Below are positions 53,798-62,205 of a stretch of DNA of 64,000 nucleotides, in pieces; position 1 is the first letter of the stretch, and each line of letters starts with the position of its first letter. The DNA comes from CATQHQ01 sp965243805 (lineage in GTDB: Bacteria > Gemmatimonadota > Gemmatimonadetes > Longimicrobiales > Gaopeijiaceae): positions 1,612,001 through 1,676,000 of the forward strand of contig OZ251577.1 of NCBI GenBank assembly GCA_965243805.1. Direction: 5' to 3'. Position numbers and translations under genes: made by a program. Under the pieces are notes generated by a model, which saw only the letters and a program-made list of their open reading frames with translations, was not told the origin of the DNA and did not search any database.

Positions 53798-55220
53798 TCC
53801 GAATCCGGCTCCCCGGGTACGCCACCGGGCTCTCGTTGCCGTCGGCGCCCACTGCGGCCACGCCGAAGAGGTAGTTGTCGATCACCAGCCCCTCCAGCGT
53901 GAACGACGTCCGGTCGCCCACCCAGCGGGAACGCTGCCACTGGGGTGCCGTGGTGTCCCGCCAGTAGACCTTGTAGCCGACCAGGCGGGGGTCGCTCACC
54001 GCTTCCCACTCCAGAGTGGTGGAAGGTCGAACGGCGCCCCCGATCCGCACCTCCGACGGAGCGGGAGGCGCCCAGGCCAGCTGGGCCAGCACGGCCGCGT
54101 TGAGGGCCGTCATCTTGGCGGCGTACTCGAAGTTCACGCCCTCGATCACGTCTCCGTACTCGATGCCGTTCTCGGTGCGGAGGTCCTGGTGCTGCCGAAC
54201 GTAGTTCTCGTGGGTCTCCATGATGCGCACCGCCGGGAACCCCGCGTCGTTGAAGGGACGGTGGTGGCCGCCTCGGCCGAAGCGGTCCAGGCGGTAGATC
54301 ATGATCGGGTCCAGGTTGGGAACGTACTCGTCGGCGGTGCGTGCCACGTAGCGCGCCAGCTGCCGAGAGGGGCCGTCCACCTCTCCGCCGTAGACTCGGT
54401 AGCGGGCGTGGTCCTGCTCCGTGTCGGTGGCGGGCGTGGGCTCGGAGAAGACGCGGAAGGTGTTGTTCTCGATTACGCCGTCCACGCCCTCGATGTTGCC
54501 GATCATGTCGTTGTTGAGCACGCCGACGATCTGCCAACCCTCCTCGCGGGCGACCCCGGCCATGTGCCGGCCGCCCCACAGCCCCTGCTCCTCCCCCGAG
54601 AGCCCCGCCAGGACCACCGTGCTGCCGAACTCGTGCCCCGCCAGCAGTCGCGCCGCCTCGATGGCGCCCGCCATGCCGGAAGCGTTGTCGTTGGCGCCCG
54701 GAGCGTCGGACTCGCCGTCGGATGTGTTGGAGGCGCGGGAGTCGATGTCGCCCGACATGATCACGTAGCGGTTCGGAGCCACTGCGCCCCGCTTGATCGC
54801 CAGCACGTTGACCACCCACGTGTCCTGCGGAATGCGAGGGCTGTCCTCGGACGTGACCAAGTTCCGCTGGTAGACCACCTCGTAGCACCCCCCGCACGAC
54901 GCCGAGATGCGGTCGAACTCGGCTTTGATCCACCGCCGCGCCGCCCCGATTCCCCGTGTGTCCGACAGGGTGTCGGAGAAGGTGTTGCGCGTGCCGAAGC
55001 CCGCCAGCTTGCGGATGTCGGCCTCCACGCGCTCGGGAGACGCGGCCTCCACAATCCCGTAGATGCGGGGGTCCAGCTCCGGGGGCGGAGCTTGGGCTTG
55101 GGCTTGGGCGGCGGCGGGTCGAACCGGACCGGCCACGACCACGAGAGCGGCCAGGGCGGCGAAGAGCACCGACTGGGCAAGCCCGGCGACCGCCGCAGCG
55201 ACGTTGGTCGGATTGTTCAT
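53790..55220 (-). CDS. Secreted M28-family metallopeptidase
   Basis: Own start ATG 55220 with ggaagagg upstream and a signal peptide (LAALVVVAGPVRPAAAQAQA). M28 zinc sites: MSGDIDSRASN, GANDNASGMAGAIEAA, LSGEEQGLWGG (catalytic Glu), NNDMIGN and the last His near RIMETHENYVRQHQD. A fibronectin-like C-terminal domain follows (LEWEAVSDPRLVGYKVYW). Exported aminopeptidase. The frame upstream is open all the way through the oxidoreductase gene, with no stop between them. Confidence 0.9.
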   Translation of the reverse strand: MNNPTNVAAAVAGLAQSVLFAALAALVVVAGPVRPAAAQAQAQAPPPELDPRIYGIVEAASPERVEADIRKLAGFGTRNTFSDTLSDTRGIGAARRWIKAEFDRISASCGGCYEVVYQRNLVTSEDSPRIPQDTWVVNVLAIKRGAVAPNRYVIMSGDIDSRASNTSDGESDAPGANDNASGMAGAIEAARLLAGHEFGSTVVLAGLSGEEQGLWGGRHMAGVAREEGWQIVGVLNNDMIGNIEGVDGVIENNTFRVFSEPTPATDTEQDHARYRVYGGEVDGPSRQLARYVARTADEYVPNLDPIMIYRLDRFGRGGHHRPFNDAGFPAVRIMETHENYVRQHQDLRTENGIEYGDVIEGVNFEYAAKMTALNAAVLAQLAWAPPAPSEVRIGGAVRPSTTLEWEAVSDPRLVGYKVYWRDTTAPQWQRSRWVGDRTSFTLEGLVIDNYLFGVAAVGADGNESPVAYPGSRIRRR

Positions 55221-56243
55221 ATGCCTCTTCCACTTTGGTTTCTTGCCTCCGAGCGGCCCCGGAGAGCGTCCCCACTCCAGCACGATCTTGCCGAAGTTCC
55301 TGTTGGCTTCCATGCGCTCATGGGCCTCGGCCGCCCGTTCTGCCGGGAAGACGCCGTCCACCACCGGCGCGAGCGACCCGTCGGCGAAGCCAGGCAACAC
55401 GTCCCGCTCGAAGTCGCTGGCCAGAGCGGCCTTTTCCTCCACCGGACGCGCCCGGAGCACCGTGCCCAGCAACCGTGCGCGGCGCACCATAAGGAGCCGC
55501 AAGTCTATTGCGCCGCGGGCGCCTCCGGGCACCCCCACCACCACGTGCCGGCCTCCCTTGGCGAGTGCCGCCTGGTTCCGCGCCAAGTACGGTCCGCCCA
55601 CCAAGTCCAGGATTACGTCCGCGCCCCGGCCGTCGGTCGCGTCTCGAACCGCTTGGGACCAGTCGTCGTCCCCGTTCAACGCAAGGTCGAGCCCCATCTC
55701 GGCGGCTTGGTCCAGCTTGGCCTGGGTGCGCGAGGTACCGATCACCCGCGCCCCGGCCCGTCGTGCAAGCTGAAGGGCGGCGGTCCCGACGCCGCTTCCC
55801 ACGGCGTGGATCAGCAACGTCTCGTCCGGCGCGAGCTCGGCTTGGCGGAACACGGCGTCGTACGCGGTCATGTATACCTCCGGGATCGCCCCCGTCTCTA
55901 CCGCGTCCATCCCCTCGGGCGCCGCCACCGCCACCGTCTCGTGCACGACCACCTTCTCCGCGTACCCTCCTCCCGCCACGATCCCCATTACGTGCTGGCC
56001 GAGCCGCCATCGGGTCGCACCGGGGCCGCGGGTCAGAACCGTCCCGGCGAACTCCAGCCCCGGCACCTTCGACTCGCCGGGCGGAGGCGGGTACAGCCCT
56101 CTGCGCTGGAGCAGGTCCGCCCGGTTGACTCCCGACGCTGCCACACGCACCACGATCTGGCCTCTGCCCGGTACTGGGTCCGGCCTAGTGGCCACCCGCA
56201 GGACCTCCGGCTTTCCGAACTCGGGGATTACGACCGCTCGCAT
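55221..56243 (-). CDS. Zinc-free quinone oxidoreductase-like MDR enzyme, running into the M28 frame
   Basis: NADPH:quinone reductase-type medium-chain dehydrogenase: MRAVVIPEFGKPEVLRVATR, GVNRADLLQRRGLYPPPPGE, nucleotide site VGSGVGTAALQLARRAGARV and the typical end EANRNFGKIVLEW. Normal QOR proteins stop within a few residues of GKIVL; here 18 more codons follow and join the M28 start with no stop. Either a fusion (817 aa), a lost stop, or an assembly error. Gene is divergent from the ubiquitin-like cassette. Confidence 0.88.
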
Positions 56244-56388
56244 GGCGTGAATGATGGGGCAGGAGGGATCGATCCGCCACTGGCGGGGTGGGCTCTGGCG
56301 TGTTCCGGCGCCGGCAGACTATTATTGTGGCAGATGTAGGCCAACGTGCGGTAGGCCAACCGAGACTGCGACACGGAGGACCGCTGGG

Positions 56389-56688
56389 GTGGACGACACG
56401 ATCAAGACTGGGGTGGACGGCGAGACCAAGGCCGACGACGGCAAGGCCAAGACGGACGACGGCACGTTTGTGGTGCGGGTCAACGGCGGAGAGTTCAGCG
56501 TGCCCGAGGATCAGCCCACGGCACTCGAAGTCCTGAAGCTCGCCAAGAAAAAGGGACTGATGCCGGGAGAGCCCGAAGGGTACTATCTGTTGGGCGACAC
56601 GGGAAGGTACACGGGCGAAGGGCGGATCGACGTCCGCGAAGACCACGTGTTTCTCACGATCCCGAACAAAGCGACACCGGTGGCGTGA
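56389..56688 (+). CDS. Ubiquitin-like (multiubiquitin-type) protein of a bacterial conjugation cassette
   Basis: GTG 56389 has GGAGG 9 bases upstream; the 99-aa product has an acidic repeat head (TGVDGETKADDGKAKTDDG) and then a beta-grasp-like domain: TFVVRVNGGEFSVPEDQPTA, LEVLKLAKKKGLMPGEPEGY, REDHVFLTIPN. This fits the multiubiquitin (PF14452-like) class. It ends PNKATPVA, with no terminal Gly-Gly. Its identity rests strongly on the E2-like and E1-like genes that follow. Confidence 0.68.
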   Translation: MDDTIKTGVDGETKADDGKAKTDDGTFVVRVNGGEFSVPEDQPTALEVLKLAKKKGLMPGEPEGYYLLGDTGRYTGEGRIDVREDHVFLTIPNKATPVA

Positions 56689-56697
56689 CGGGATGTC

Positions 56698-57072
56698 ATG
56701 CCTTCCAACATCGAACGAATCCGACGGGAACTCGACGGCCTGGGGTACAAGACTCAATTCAGCGAAAGCCCCAGAGGGCAGGTCGTCTCCTTTGAGTACA
56801 GGGTAGAAGTTGGCACCCACAAGGGGAAAACGGTCGTCATGGGCCTCAGCTTCCAAGGTGACGAGGAGTACCCCGAGTACCCTCCGCACTGGATTCACGT
56901 CACCCCTCCCATTGACGACGAGAAGGGCGGCGTCGTAGAAACGTACACCGCCGACGGACACGAGTGGATGGTGATGAGCAGGCCGCCGGGCGAGCTTTGG
57001 GACGACTTTCCCACCAAGCACATGTACAACTACATGATGGACCACGTTCGGCGGCTGTGGAGCGAGATGTGA
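56698..57072 (+). CDS. E2-like (UBC-fold) protein without cysteine
   Basis: 124 aa with the prokaryotic E2 pattern: N-terminal helix, strand block KGKTVVMGLSFQGDEEYPEY, the diagnostic PPHWIHVTPPI turn, and C-terminal WDDFPTKHMYNYMMDHVRRL. In E2 enzymes a cysteine takes the ubiquitin-like thioester. No Cys occurs anywhere in this sequence; ADGHEWMVMSRP stands near where the site would be. It may be inactive or use another residue. Confidence 0.75.
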   Translation: MPSNIERIRRELDGLGYKTQFSESPRGQVVSFEYRVEVGTHKGKTVVMGLSFQGDEEYPEYPPHWIHVTPPIDDEKGGVVETYTADGHEWMVMSRPPGELWDDFPTKHMYNYMMDHVRRLWSEM

Positions 57073-58374
57073 GGTTCCATGTCGCGTTGACGGCCGAGGC
57101 GGACTCGGCAGCCCGCGACCATCTTCTCCAGCACTATCGGCGGGGCGCCAACCAGGAAGACCTTTGCTTTGCACAGTCACCCTACGAATGGATGGCAGGG
57201 CATGAGTTCGTCGGACGTGGTGGCGGAACGCGACGTGCTGGCGCACCCGGCGGCTGGGTGCGGTCTTCCTCTGGTTGGCTTGACGATGAGCCGTGACGGC
57301 TGCTGGAGCGCCCGCTTCTGGGAGAGGGATGGTGCCGGCGAGATGCGGCGACGCTGGTGCGAGAAAGTGCGAGTAGTTGGACCAAGCCGCTATGTGATGC
57401 ATCACAACGACGCTCTCGCTCCGCCGGCGCCGCGACGTCGCGTCCTTGCTCGCACCTTCGACTCGTGGGGCAACGACGCGCAGGCAATGATCTCTCGGCT
57501 GCGCGTGGGCATCGTGGGACTTGGCAGCGTCGGCTGCATTGTGGCGGAGGCGATGGCCCGCATCGGAGTAGCCGACATGCTGCTGGTCGACCCCGATCGT
57601 GTCGAGGAGCACAACTTGGACCGACTGCTCTACGGGACGGTTCGGGAGATCGGCAAGCTCAAGGTTCGGGTCGCCGCCCGGGCAGTGCGCAGGAATGCCA
57701 CGGCCGAATCGATCAAGATCGAAGCCTTGCCGTTGTCGATTCACGAGACGCACGCCTACCAGTCTGCCCTGGACTGCGACGTGATCTTCAGCTGCGTGGA
57801 CCGTCCTATTGCCCGAGACGTGCTCAACTACATCGCCCACGGCCATCTTGTCCCGGTAGTGGACGGCGGCGTGGCCGTCGAATCCGATCGCGAAACGGAC
57901 ACCCTCTTCGCGGCTCACTGGCGCGCGCACCTGACCACGCCGTATCACCGATGCATGCGGTGTGCACGACAGTATACGTCGAGCGATGTCGTCATGGAGC
58001 TGGACGGTTCGCTCGACGACCCCTCCTACGTCGCCAGCCTGCCGACCGACCAGAGAAAGACCAATCAAAACGTGTTTCCGTTCGGCCTCGCTGTTGCCGG
58101 AATGGACGTGAACCTGATGTTGCGGTACGTGTTGGCTCCCGAGTGGTGGCCAGTGGTGGGACAACAGGAGCACCAGTTCTTGACCGCCGAGACCACCGTG
58201 TCCACCCTGGAATGCCGTCCTCACTGCTCCTTTCGGGATAAGTGTGCGCGCGGCGACGCGGTGCGGCCTCCCTACTTGATCGCCTCTGCGGACCACGCGG
58301 GCAAGCTCGGCCGCTTTTGGGAAGCTGTGGCCCGCCGGCTCAGAACGCTTGGTATGGGATTCGGGAGAAGTTGA
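57069..58374 (+). pseudogene. JAB-E1 (ThiF) fusion with a collapsed JAB domain
   Basis: GTG 57069 (overlapping the E2 stop) reads FHVALTAEADSAARDHLL to ANQEDLCFA in one frame; LHSHPTNGWQGMSSSD, the JAMM H-x-H-(x)n-D motif, follows at once in another. A JAB domain should have about 50 residues between. After it the E1 is whole: VGIVGLGSVGCIVAEAMARI, LLVDPDRVEEHNLDRLLYGT, DVIFSCVDRPIARDVLNY, then Cys pairs CMRCARQ and CRPHCSFRDKC. TTG 57169 or a later start could still give a working E1. The JAB peptidase is surely broken unless the gap is an assembly fault. Confidence 0.8.
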
Positions 58375-58773
58375 CGACAGGACCTCTTGTATTCCGAAGC
58401 AGGGTTCTGAAACAGGACCGCACGCTCTTGCGCTCAGGCACCCGCGGACCAATAGTAATGACGGTGCTGCTCTTGAATATCTCAGTCAAGGGGAGTTGAT
58501 CCGCTTCGCAGTAGTGACGAAGGTAGGCTGGGCGACCGAGGGAAGCCCGACAATCGAAACGAATGTCGTTCGGCTCAACCTTGTCGGCTGGAAGTATGAT
58601 CCGGCACTCGTTCTCATACCTGTAGGCACTGCTCTTGTACAGGTAGCGGACAGACTCAAGCGATTCTGAGACGACTCGCGCCAAGTACCGCTGGGCTTCC
58701 CGCCAGCCCGAGCTGCGGCGAGGTCAACGATATCCTTCAAGGACTGCTCCAAATGCGCCATGTGGTCGATCAT
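58340..58773 (-). pseudogene. Remnant of a DUF2971-like protein
   Basis: The 114-aa frame (58684-58340) has the DUF2971 C-terminal look: SLESVRYLYKSSAYRYENEC, RIILPADK and SSTVITIGPRVPE. Upstream, MIDHMAHLEQSLKDIVDLAA and SSGWREAQRYLARVVSESLE fit one continuous protein only with a frame change near 58,690. No N-terminal domain of usual size is present. It converges on and overlaps the E1 gene by 35 bases. Confidence 0.5.
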
Positions 58774-59003
58774 CTGGCTTCCTGTTCTTCTGGCCTAGGC
58801 TGGCCGGCGGTCGGGTGTGTGGAAGGGCCATCAAGGTAACCCCCCGGGGGACGGTTCGTCGGAGGTCGGCCTGGAGGGTTCGTGCGTTGGCGCGAGCGCA
58901 CGTCGATTGTGCCGTTTCGCCACCCCGGGACCGCCATGGGGGGGCGGGCTCGTCGGGTGCGCCCGGCCGCCTTGACTTCAGGGCGACTTCACCCCCCTCG
59001 CGC

Positions 59004-59872
59004 CTACTGCTCCATCGCCGCTCGGCCCGCGGTCACAGCGGCCGGGTCGCTTACGATGAAGACGCGGAAGCCCTCCTCGATTCGGCGGACGATGTCGTCA
59101 GGCCCGGCGGTGATCCCGCACGGCACTCCGTGAGCCTTGCACGCCGCCAACACGGCCTGGATCGCTTCCTCGACCGCGCCCATGTCTCCTTGGTAGGCCC
59201 GCCGAAGGTCCCCCGGCCCTGCGAAGACGACGCTGACGCCCGGCGTGGCTACGATCTCGTCCACACGTTCGACACCCGCCCGGTCCTCGACGATGAGCAT
59301 GTTCACCAGGGAGCCGCTGGGATTGCCGGGCCACGACTCGTCGCCCATCGACGCCACTGCCGCGGCCGCGTCCTGTGCCGACTCCACGTGGGGAAAGACG
59401 ATCCCCGCCACTCCAGCGGTAACCGCTTCGGCCACATTTGCCGACGCCTGCTCCACGCCGTCCCGAACCGGCGGGACGCGAAGCACAAGCGGGTGCGGGG
59501 GATCAGGCGCGGAGCCCCGGGCAACTCCGGCCATGTACGCGGCCATCGTGGGGATGTCGAAGGGACCCGACTCCAGGGAGTAGAAGACGAAGTCCAGCTC
59601 CCGGTTGCGGCCCCGCTCGGCGCCCTGTTCCGGCGTGGTCGCGCCGGGGAAGGAACCAAACACCGCGTGGCCGTCGGTCAGCAGCTGGACGAGACGTGGG
59701 GCAGAGGTGTCGGAGCACCGGCTTCGGGCGAACACGCGAGCGGGGCGCATCCAGCAACGAGGAGGACAGCGCGCGCAGCACGGAAGCGTCCGACGGCAGC
59801 ACGGAAACGTCCGGGGGCGGTACGGAAACGGCGGTGTGAAGTTCTTATCGCTTCTCCTCTGGAATCCTGCAT
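59004..59872 (-). pseudogene. HpcH/HpaI aldolase-citrate lyase family protein, copy A, frameshifted N-terminus
   Basis: The main frame (from about 59,700) is a whole TIM-barrel: AVFGSFPGATTPEQGA, GIVFPHVESAQDAAAAV, MLIVEDRAGVERVDEI and VVFAGPGDLRRAYQGD, with the metal-binding E and D. A lipoprotein-like start (FRAARAVLLVAGCAPLACSP) lies in the next frame from ATG 59872, so a one-base shift near 59,695 separates signal and enzyme. The signal region has three 21-bp repeats giving RFRTAPGRFRAAVGRFRAAR. ATG 59750 in the main frame gives a cytosolic alternative. About 97 percent identical to copy B at the right edge. Confidence 0.78.
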
Positions 59873-59910
59873 TCCACGCTCTGCCTATCGCCCTACTCTA
59901 ATCTCTCTCG
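59847..59910 (+). repeat. Leader-like repeat, copy 2
   Basis: Matches 19417-19485: atcgcttctcctctggaatcc, the perfect palindrome tggaat-cctgc-attcca and ctactctaatctctctcg. No gene follows on this strand (an ATG-TAA at 59948 is the only trace), so it may be a relic of a lost cassette. The 226-base gap to 60,098 otherwise holds only the terminator below. Confidence 0.72.
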
Positions 59911-60033
59911 CCTCCGCTGTCGCGGGGCCGTTGGCAGAGAGGAGTGCTATGTAACTGCTCATCTGGCTCCGATGTGACCCTGAGGTGGCCCGGGCTCGGC
60001 GTCGCACGAACGTCAGTTGCGAATCCAATGCAA

Positions 60034-60065
60034 GGGCGCCTCCCCGGCGTGCCGGGGAGGCGCCC
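60034..60065 (-). terminator. Strong hairpin terminator of the beta-propeller/thioredoxin/peptide cassette
   Basis: A 14-bp perfect stem (ggcgcctccccggc region) with a 4-base loop, 34 bases after the stop of the Cys-rich peptide gene. No long T run follows, so release may be hairpin-driven or factor-aided. Confidence 0.82.
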
Positions 60066-60098
60066 TGAGGACCGCTAGCCAGCGGGGACGTGCGACGC

Positions 60099-60353
60099 TC
60101 AGGTGTGACCGCAGCCGCGAGTCGTGCAGCCACCTCCTCCCACGTTGGGATCGCAGTACGTCAGCTCTCCCGGGTTGTCCTCACAGCGTTCCCAGAAGAT
60201 CAGGAAGCTGTTGCACTCGCTCGTGGAGCACGGGTGAGCGATCGCTGGCTTCGGGGTCGCCAGAACGGACACAGCCGTTCCAGCGACACCAGCCACGGCT
60301 ACCAGGGCGAGACCGCCCAGGAGCCTCGTGAGGACGCGAATGATTTCGGTCAT
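60099..60353 (-). CDS. Small secreted Cys-rich peptide (locus B)
   Basis: 84 aa from ATG 60353 with a GAGAGGAG site. Signal segment LLGGLALVAVAGVAGTAVSV, probable cleavage near ATPKPAIA, then about 40 mature residues with seven... six-to-seven Cys: HPCSTSECNSF, ERCEDN, TYCDPN, GGGGCTTRGCGHT. I do not recognise the family. Its size and its position after a 6-bladed propeller gene recall the NVEALA peptides of Bacteroidota, but the sequence motif is different. A thioredoxin-like protein encoded in the same unit could fold or reduce it. Last gene before a strong terminator. Confidence 0.72.
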   Translation of the reverse strand: MTEIIRVLTRLLGGLALVAVAGVAGTAVSVLATPKPAIAHPCSTSECNSFLIFWERCEDNPGELTYCDPNVGGGGCTTRGCGHT

Positions 60354-60381
60354 CGGTTTCTCCTCTCTGGGGTTTCTGGAT

Positions 60382-60454
60382 GAACTCCGCCGCGCCATTC
60401 GCGGCTACCTTGGAAACGAAGGACTGGCCAAGTGCGTTGGGTCATTATCCGCCA
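60382..60454 (-). repeat. Upstream repeat shared with 63402-63474, copy 1
   Basis: Shares ggctacc-t-tggaaacg and gtcattatccgcca with the second copy. Lies upstream of the Cys-rich peptide gene on the minus strand and overlaps the 3' end of the propeller gene before it. Probably a promoter or leader element. Confidence 0.6.
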
Positions 60455-61571
60455 TTCTACGAACGGGATCACCTCGCGCAGCGTGTCGGTCGCCGAGAAC
60501 GACGGAAACGGCCAGCGTCATCGCGTAGCCGTCGTAGCTTGCCAGGTATGCTCCCGTTCGGGTACGGTCCCAAACGCGATACGCCTTGTCGTGGAGCGTC
60601 GAGGCGAGGATCGTGCCCTCAGGGGTCACGACCGTCCACAGGCTGTAGGGCCGACCACGCCGGTCGGAGTAGTAAAGCGCTACGTTCAAGATGTCGCCAT
60701 TGATTGTCTCTCCAACGTACATGGAGCGGGTCCATCTAAACTGGTACAACGTGCCGGGGCTTTCGGGCGCTGTGGCCCGTATCAGTTCGGAGGACGAGAT
60801 CACGTCCTCGTCTACCACGATCCGAACGGGCCGACCGGGGTCGAGTTGCACGTACCGGGTGATTCTGAACGGAGCCAAGTCCGAGACGAGCAGATCTCCG
60901 TCGGTGGTCAGCCCCACCGCGCTGCCAGTCAGGTAGTTTGCGACGCGCCAGTCTTCGTGTTTGAAGCCAGGATGCCAGCTTGCCGCCAGGGTTCCATGAA
61001 CGTCGAATCGATGCACTGAGTGCCCATAGTTCGGATCACCAGGATACGCGCCACCGCCTACGACGAAACCCCCGTCCCCTAGCGCGACAAAGCTCCAGGT
61101 CTGCATGGGAGGCAACTCCACATGACGAGCTCCGCTCGCGTCCGCTTTTGCCATTTCCAGTTCGTCTCTGCCAAGAATCAGGAAGGCGGAGTCACCCACG
61201 ACGGAGAGGTGCCGGATTTCGTCCAACCCCTTGGTCGCCGAGGCACGCCACGTCACCTTGCGAGCCTGGCTTCCGTCGGGTTGCAACTCCCACACCTCGG
61301 CGTTCTCCCCATCGCCCACCCAAACAGTGCCGTTGCGCCACGCTGCCATCCCGGCGAGGGCGTGGAAGTCGGCGTGGACGTCCGTCCTCCACATCTCGAC
61401 GACTTGCACCGACATCGGGCCGTGCTCCTTGACGGAAGTTTGGGCCTGCCCCGTGCCTCGGATCAGCCCCATGTCGCGCTGGCACCCAGAAGTGGCCACG
61501 ACGTGGAGACTCACTACGACGGCGACGACGAAGCCCAACGAGCCCGACTCAGTAGACCTTCGACTCTCCAT
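60405..61571 (-). CDS. Lipoprotein 6-bladed beta-propeller (locus B, second)
   Basis: ATG 61571 has a GGAGG site 5 bases upstream. Signal with lipobox: FVVAVVVSLHVVATSGCQ. Blade-like repeats: GMAAWRNGTVWVGDGENAEV, FVALGDGGFVVGGG, AVGLTTDGDLLVSDL and GDILNVALYYSDRRGRPYSL. It follows the thioredoxin-like gene with a GTGA overlap if GTG 61595 is used instead. The last dozen residues fall within an intergenic repeat, so the C-terminus may be secondary. Ligand unknown. Confidence 0.78.
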   Translation of the reverse strand: MESRRSTESGSLGFVVAVVVSLHVVATSGCQRDMGLIRGTGQAQTSVKEHGPMSVQVVEMWRTDVHADFHALAGMAAWRNGTVWVGDGENAEVWELQPDGSQARKVTWRASATKGLDEIRHLSVVGDSAFLILGRDELEMAKADASGARHVELPPMQTWSFVALGDGGFVVGGGAYPGDPNYGHSVHRFDVHGTLAASWHPGFKHEDWRVANYLTGSAVGLTTDGDLLVSDLAPFRITRYVQLDPGRPVRIVVDEDVISSSELIRATAPESPGTLYQFRWTRSMYVGETINGDILNVALYYSDRRGRPYSLWTVVTPEGTILASTLHDKAYRVWDRTRTGAYLASYDGYAMTLAVSVVLGDRHAARGDPVRRMADNDPTHLASPSFPR

Positions 61572-61591
61572 GGAATCCTCCGTGTCCTTGA

Positions 61592-62203
61592 TCACCGCCC
61601 CAGTACCATGCCGCTCTCAACCCACTTTCTAATCTCCACCAACCCTGCCAGTCGAGTCACTACTCGCTCGTCGACAAACGCTCGCTGTCCGTTCTCGACT
61701 CGGACGTTTCGCTTCACCACGACGACCTGGGGGGTGGCCGCGGGGCCAGGGAGGTCGTGGTAGACGTACCGCATTACCCCAGCGTTCATCCAGCCTCTCC
61801 CTGCTGTTACTTCGTCGAAGTTGCCGAACTCTCTTAGGTGCGCCGCGCCTTCGCTCACGACCACGTCCCTGGCTATCCCTATGGCTGCGAAGCCTTGACC
61901 TTGCTTGTGGGCCGCGTCGCGAACAGCAAGTTTGGCCTTGCGCACGAGGCGCTTCGCTTCGGGAAGATTGGACCATCGGCATCGCGACGCCCCGATGAAG
62001 ACGAAAACGAGTTCCGGCCCAGAATCCGTTCTCCCTTCCGGCTCGTACGACTCGGAAGCGAATGCCGGGAGAGTCCAGCGCACGCGAAAGTCGACTTCTG
62101 GCTTCGGCATCATGCCAAAGGCCCCTAGTCCGAAACCTGTGGTAAGCAGAAGCCAAATCCGCCAGCTCTTGAGCCGGTCGACGAGTTTGCACGTTACTGA
62201 CAT
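61592..62203 (-). CDS. Membrane-anchored thioredoxin-like protein with a CxxS site
   Basis: 203 aa; N-terminal anchor WRIWLLLTTGFGLGAFG, then a thioredoxin-like core: LVFVFIGASRCRWSNLPEAK in place of the usual C-x-x-C, and a cis-proline loop ATPQVVVVKRNVRVENGQ. With CRWS only the nucleophilic Cys is kept, which is typical of monothiol or isomerase-like members. Sits between two propeller genes with 2-3 base spacing, so the three are one operon. Confidence 0.72.
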   Translation of the reverse strand: MSVTCKLVDRLKSWRIWLLLTTGFGLGAFGMMPKPEVDFRVRWTLPAFASESYEPEGRTDSGPELVFVFIGASRCRWSNLPEAKRLVRKAKLAVRDAAHKQGQGFAAIGIARDVVVSEGAAHLREFGNFDEVTAGRGWMNAGVMRYVYHDLPGPAATPQVVVVKRNVRVENGQRAFVDERVVTRLAGLVEIRKWVESGMVLGR

Positions 62204-62205
62204 CT

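Noticed and set aside
58815..59954. 379-aa plus-strand frame over aldolase copy A
   Set aside because: Low-complexity shadow of the minus-strand HpcH/HpaI gene.
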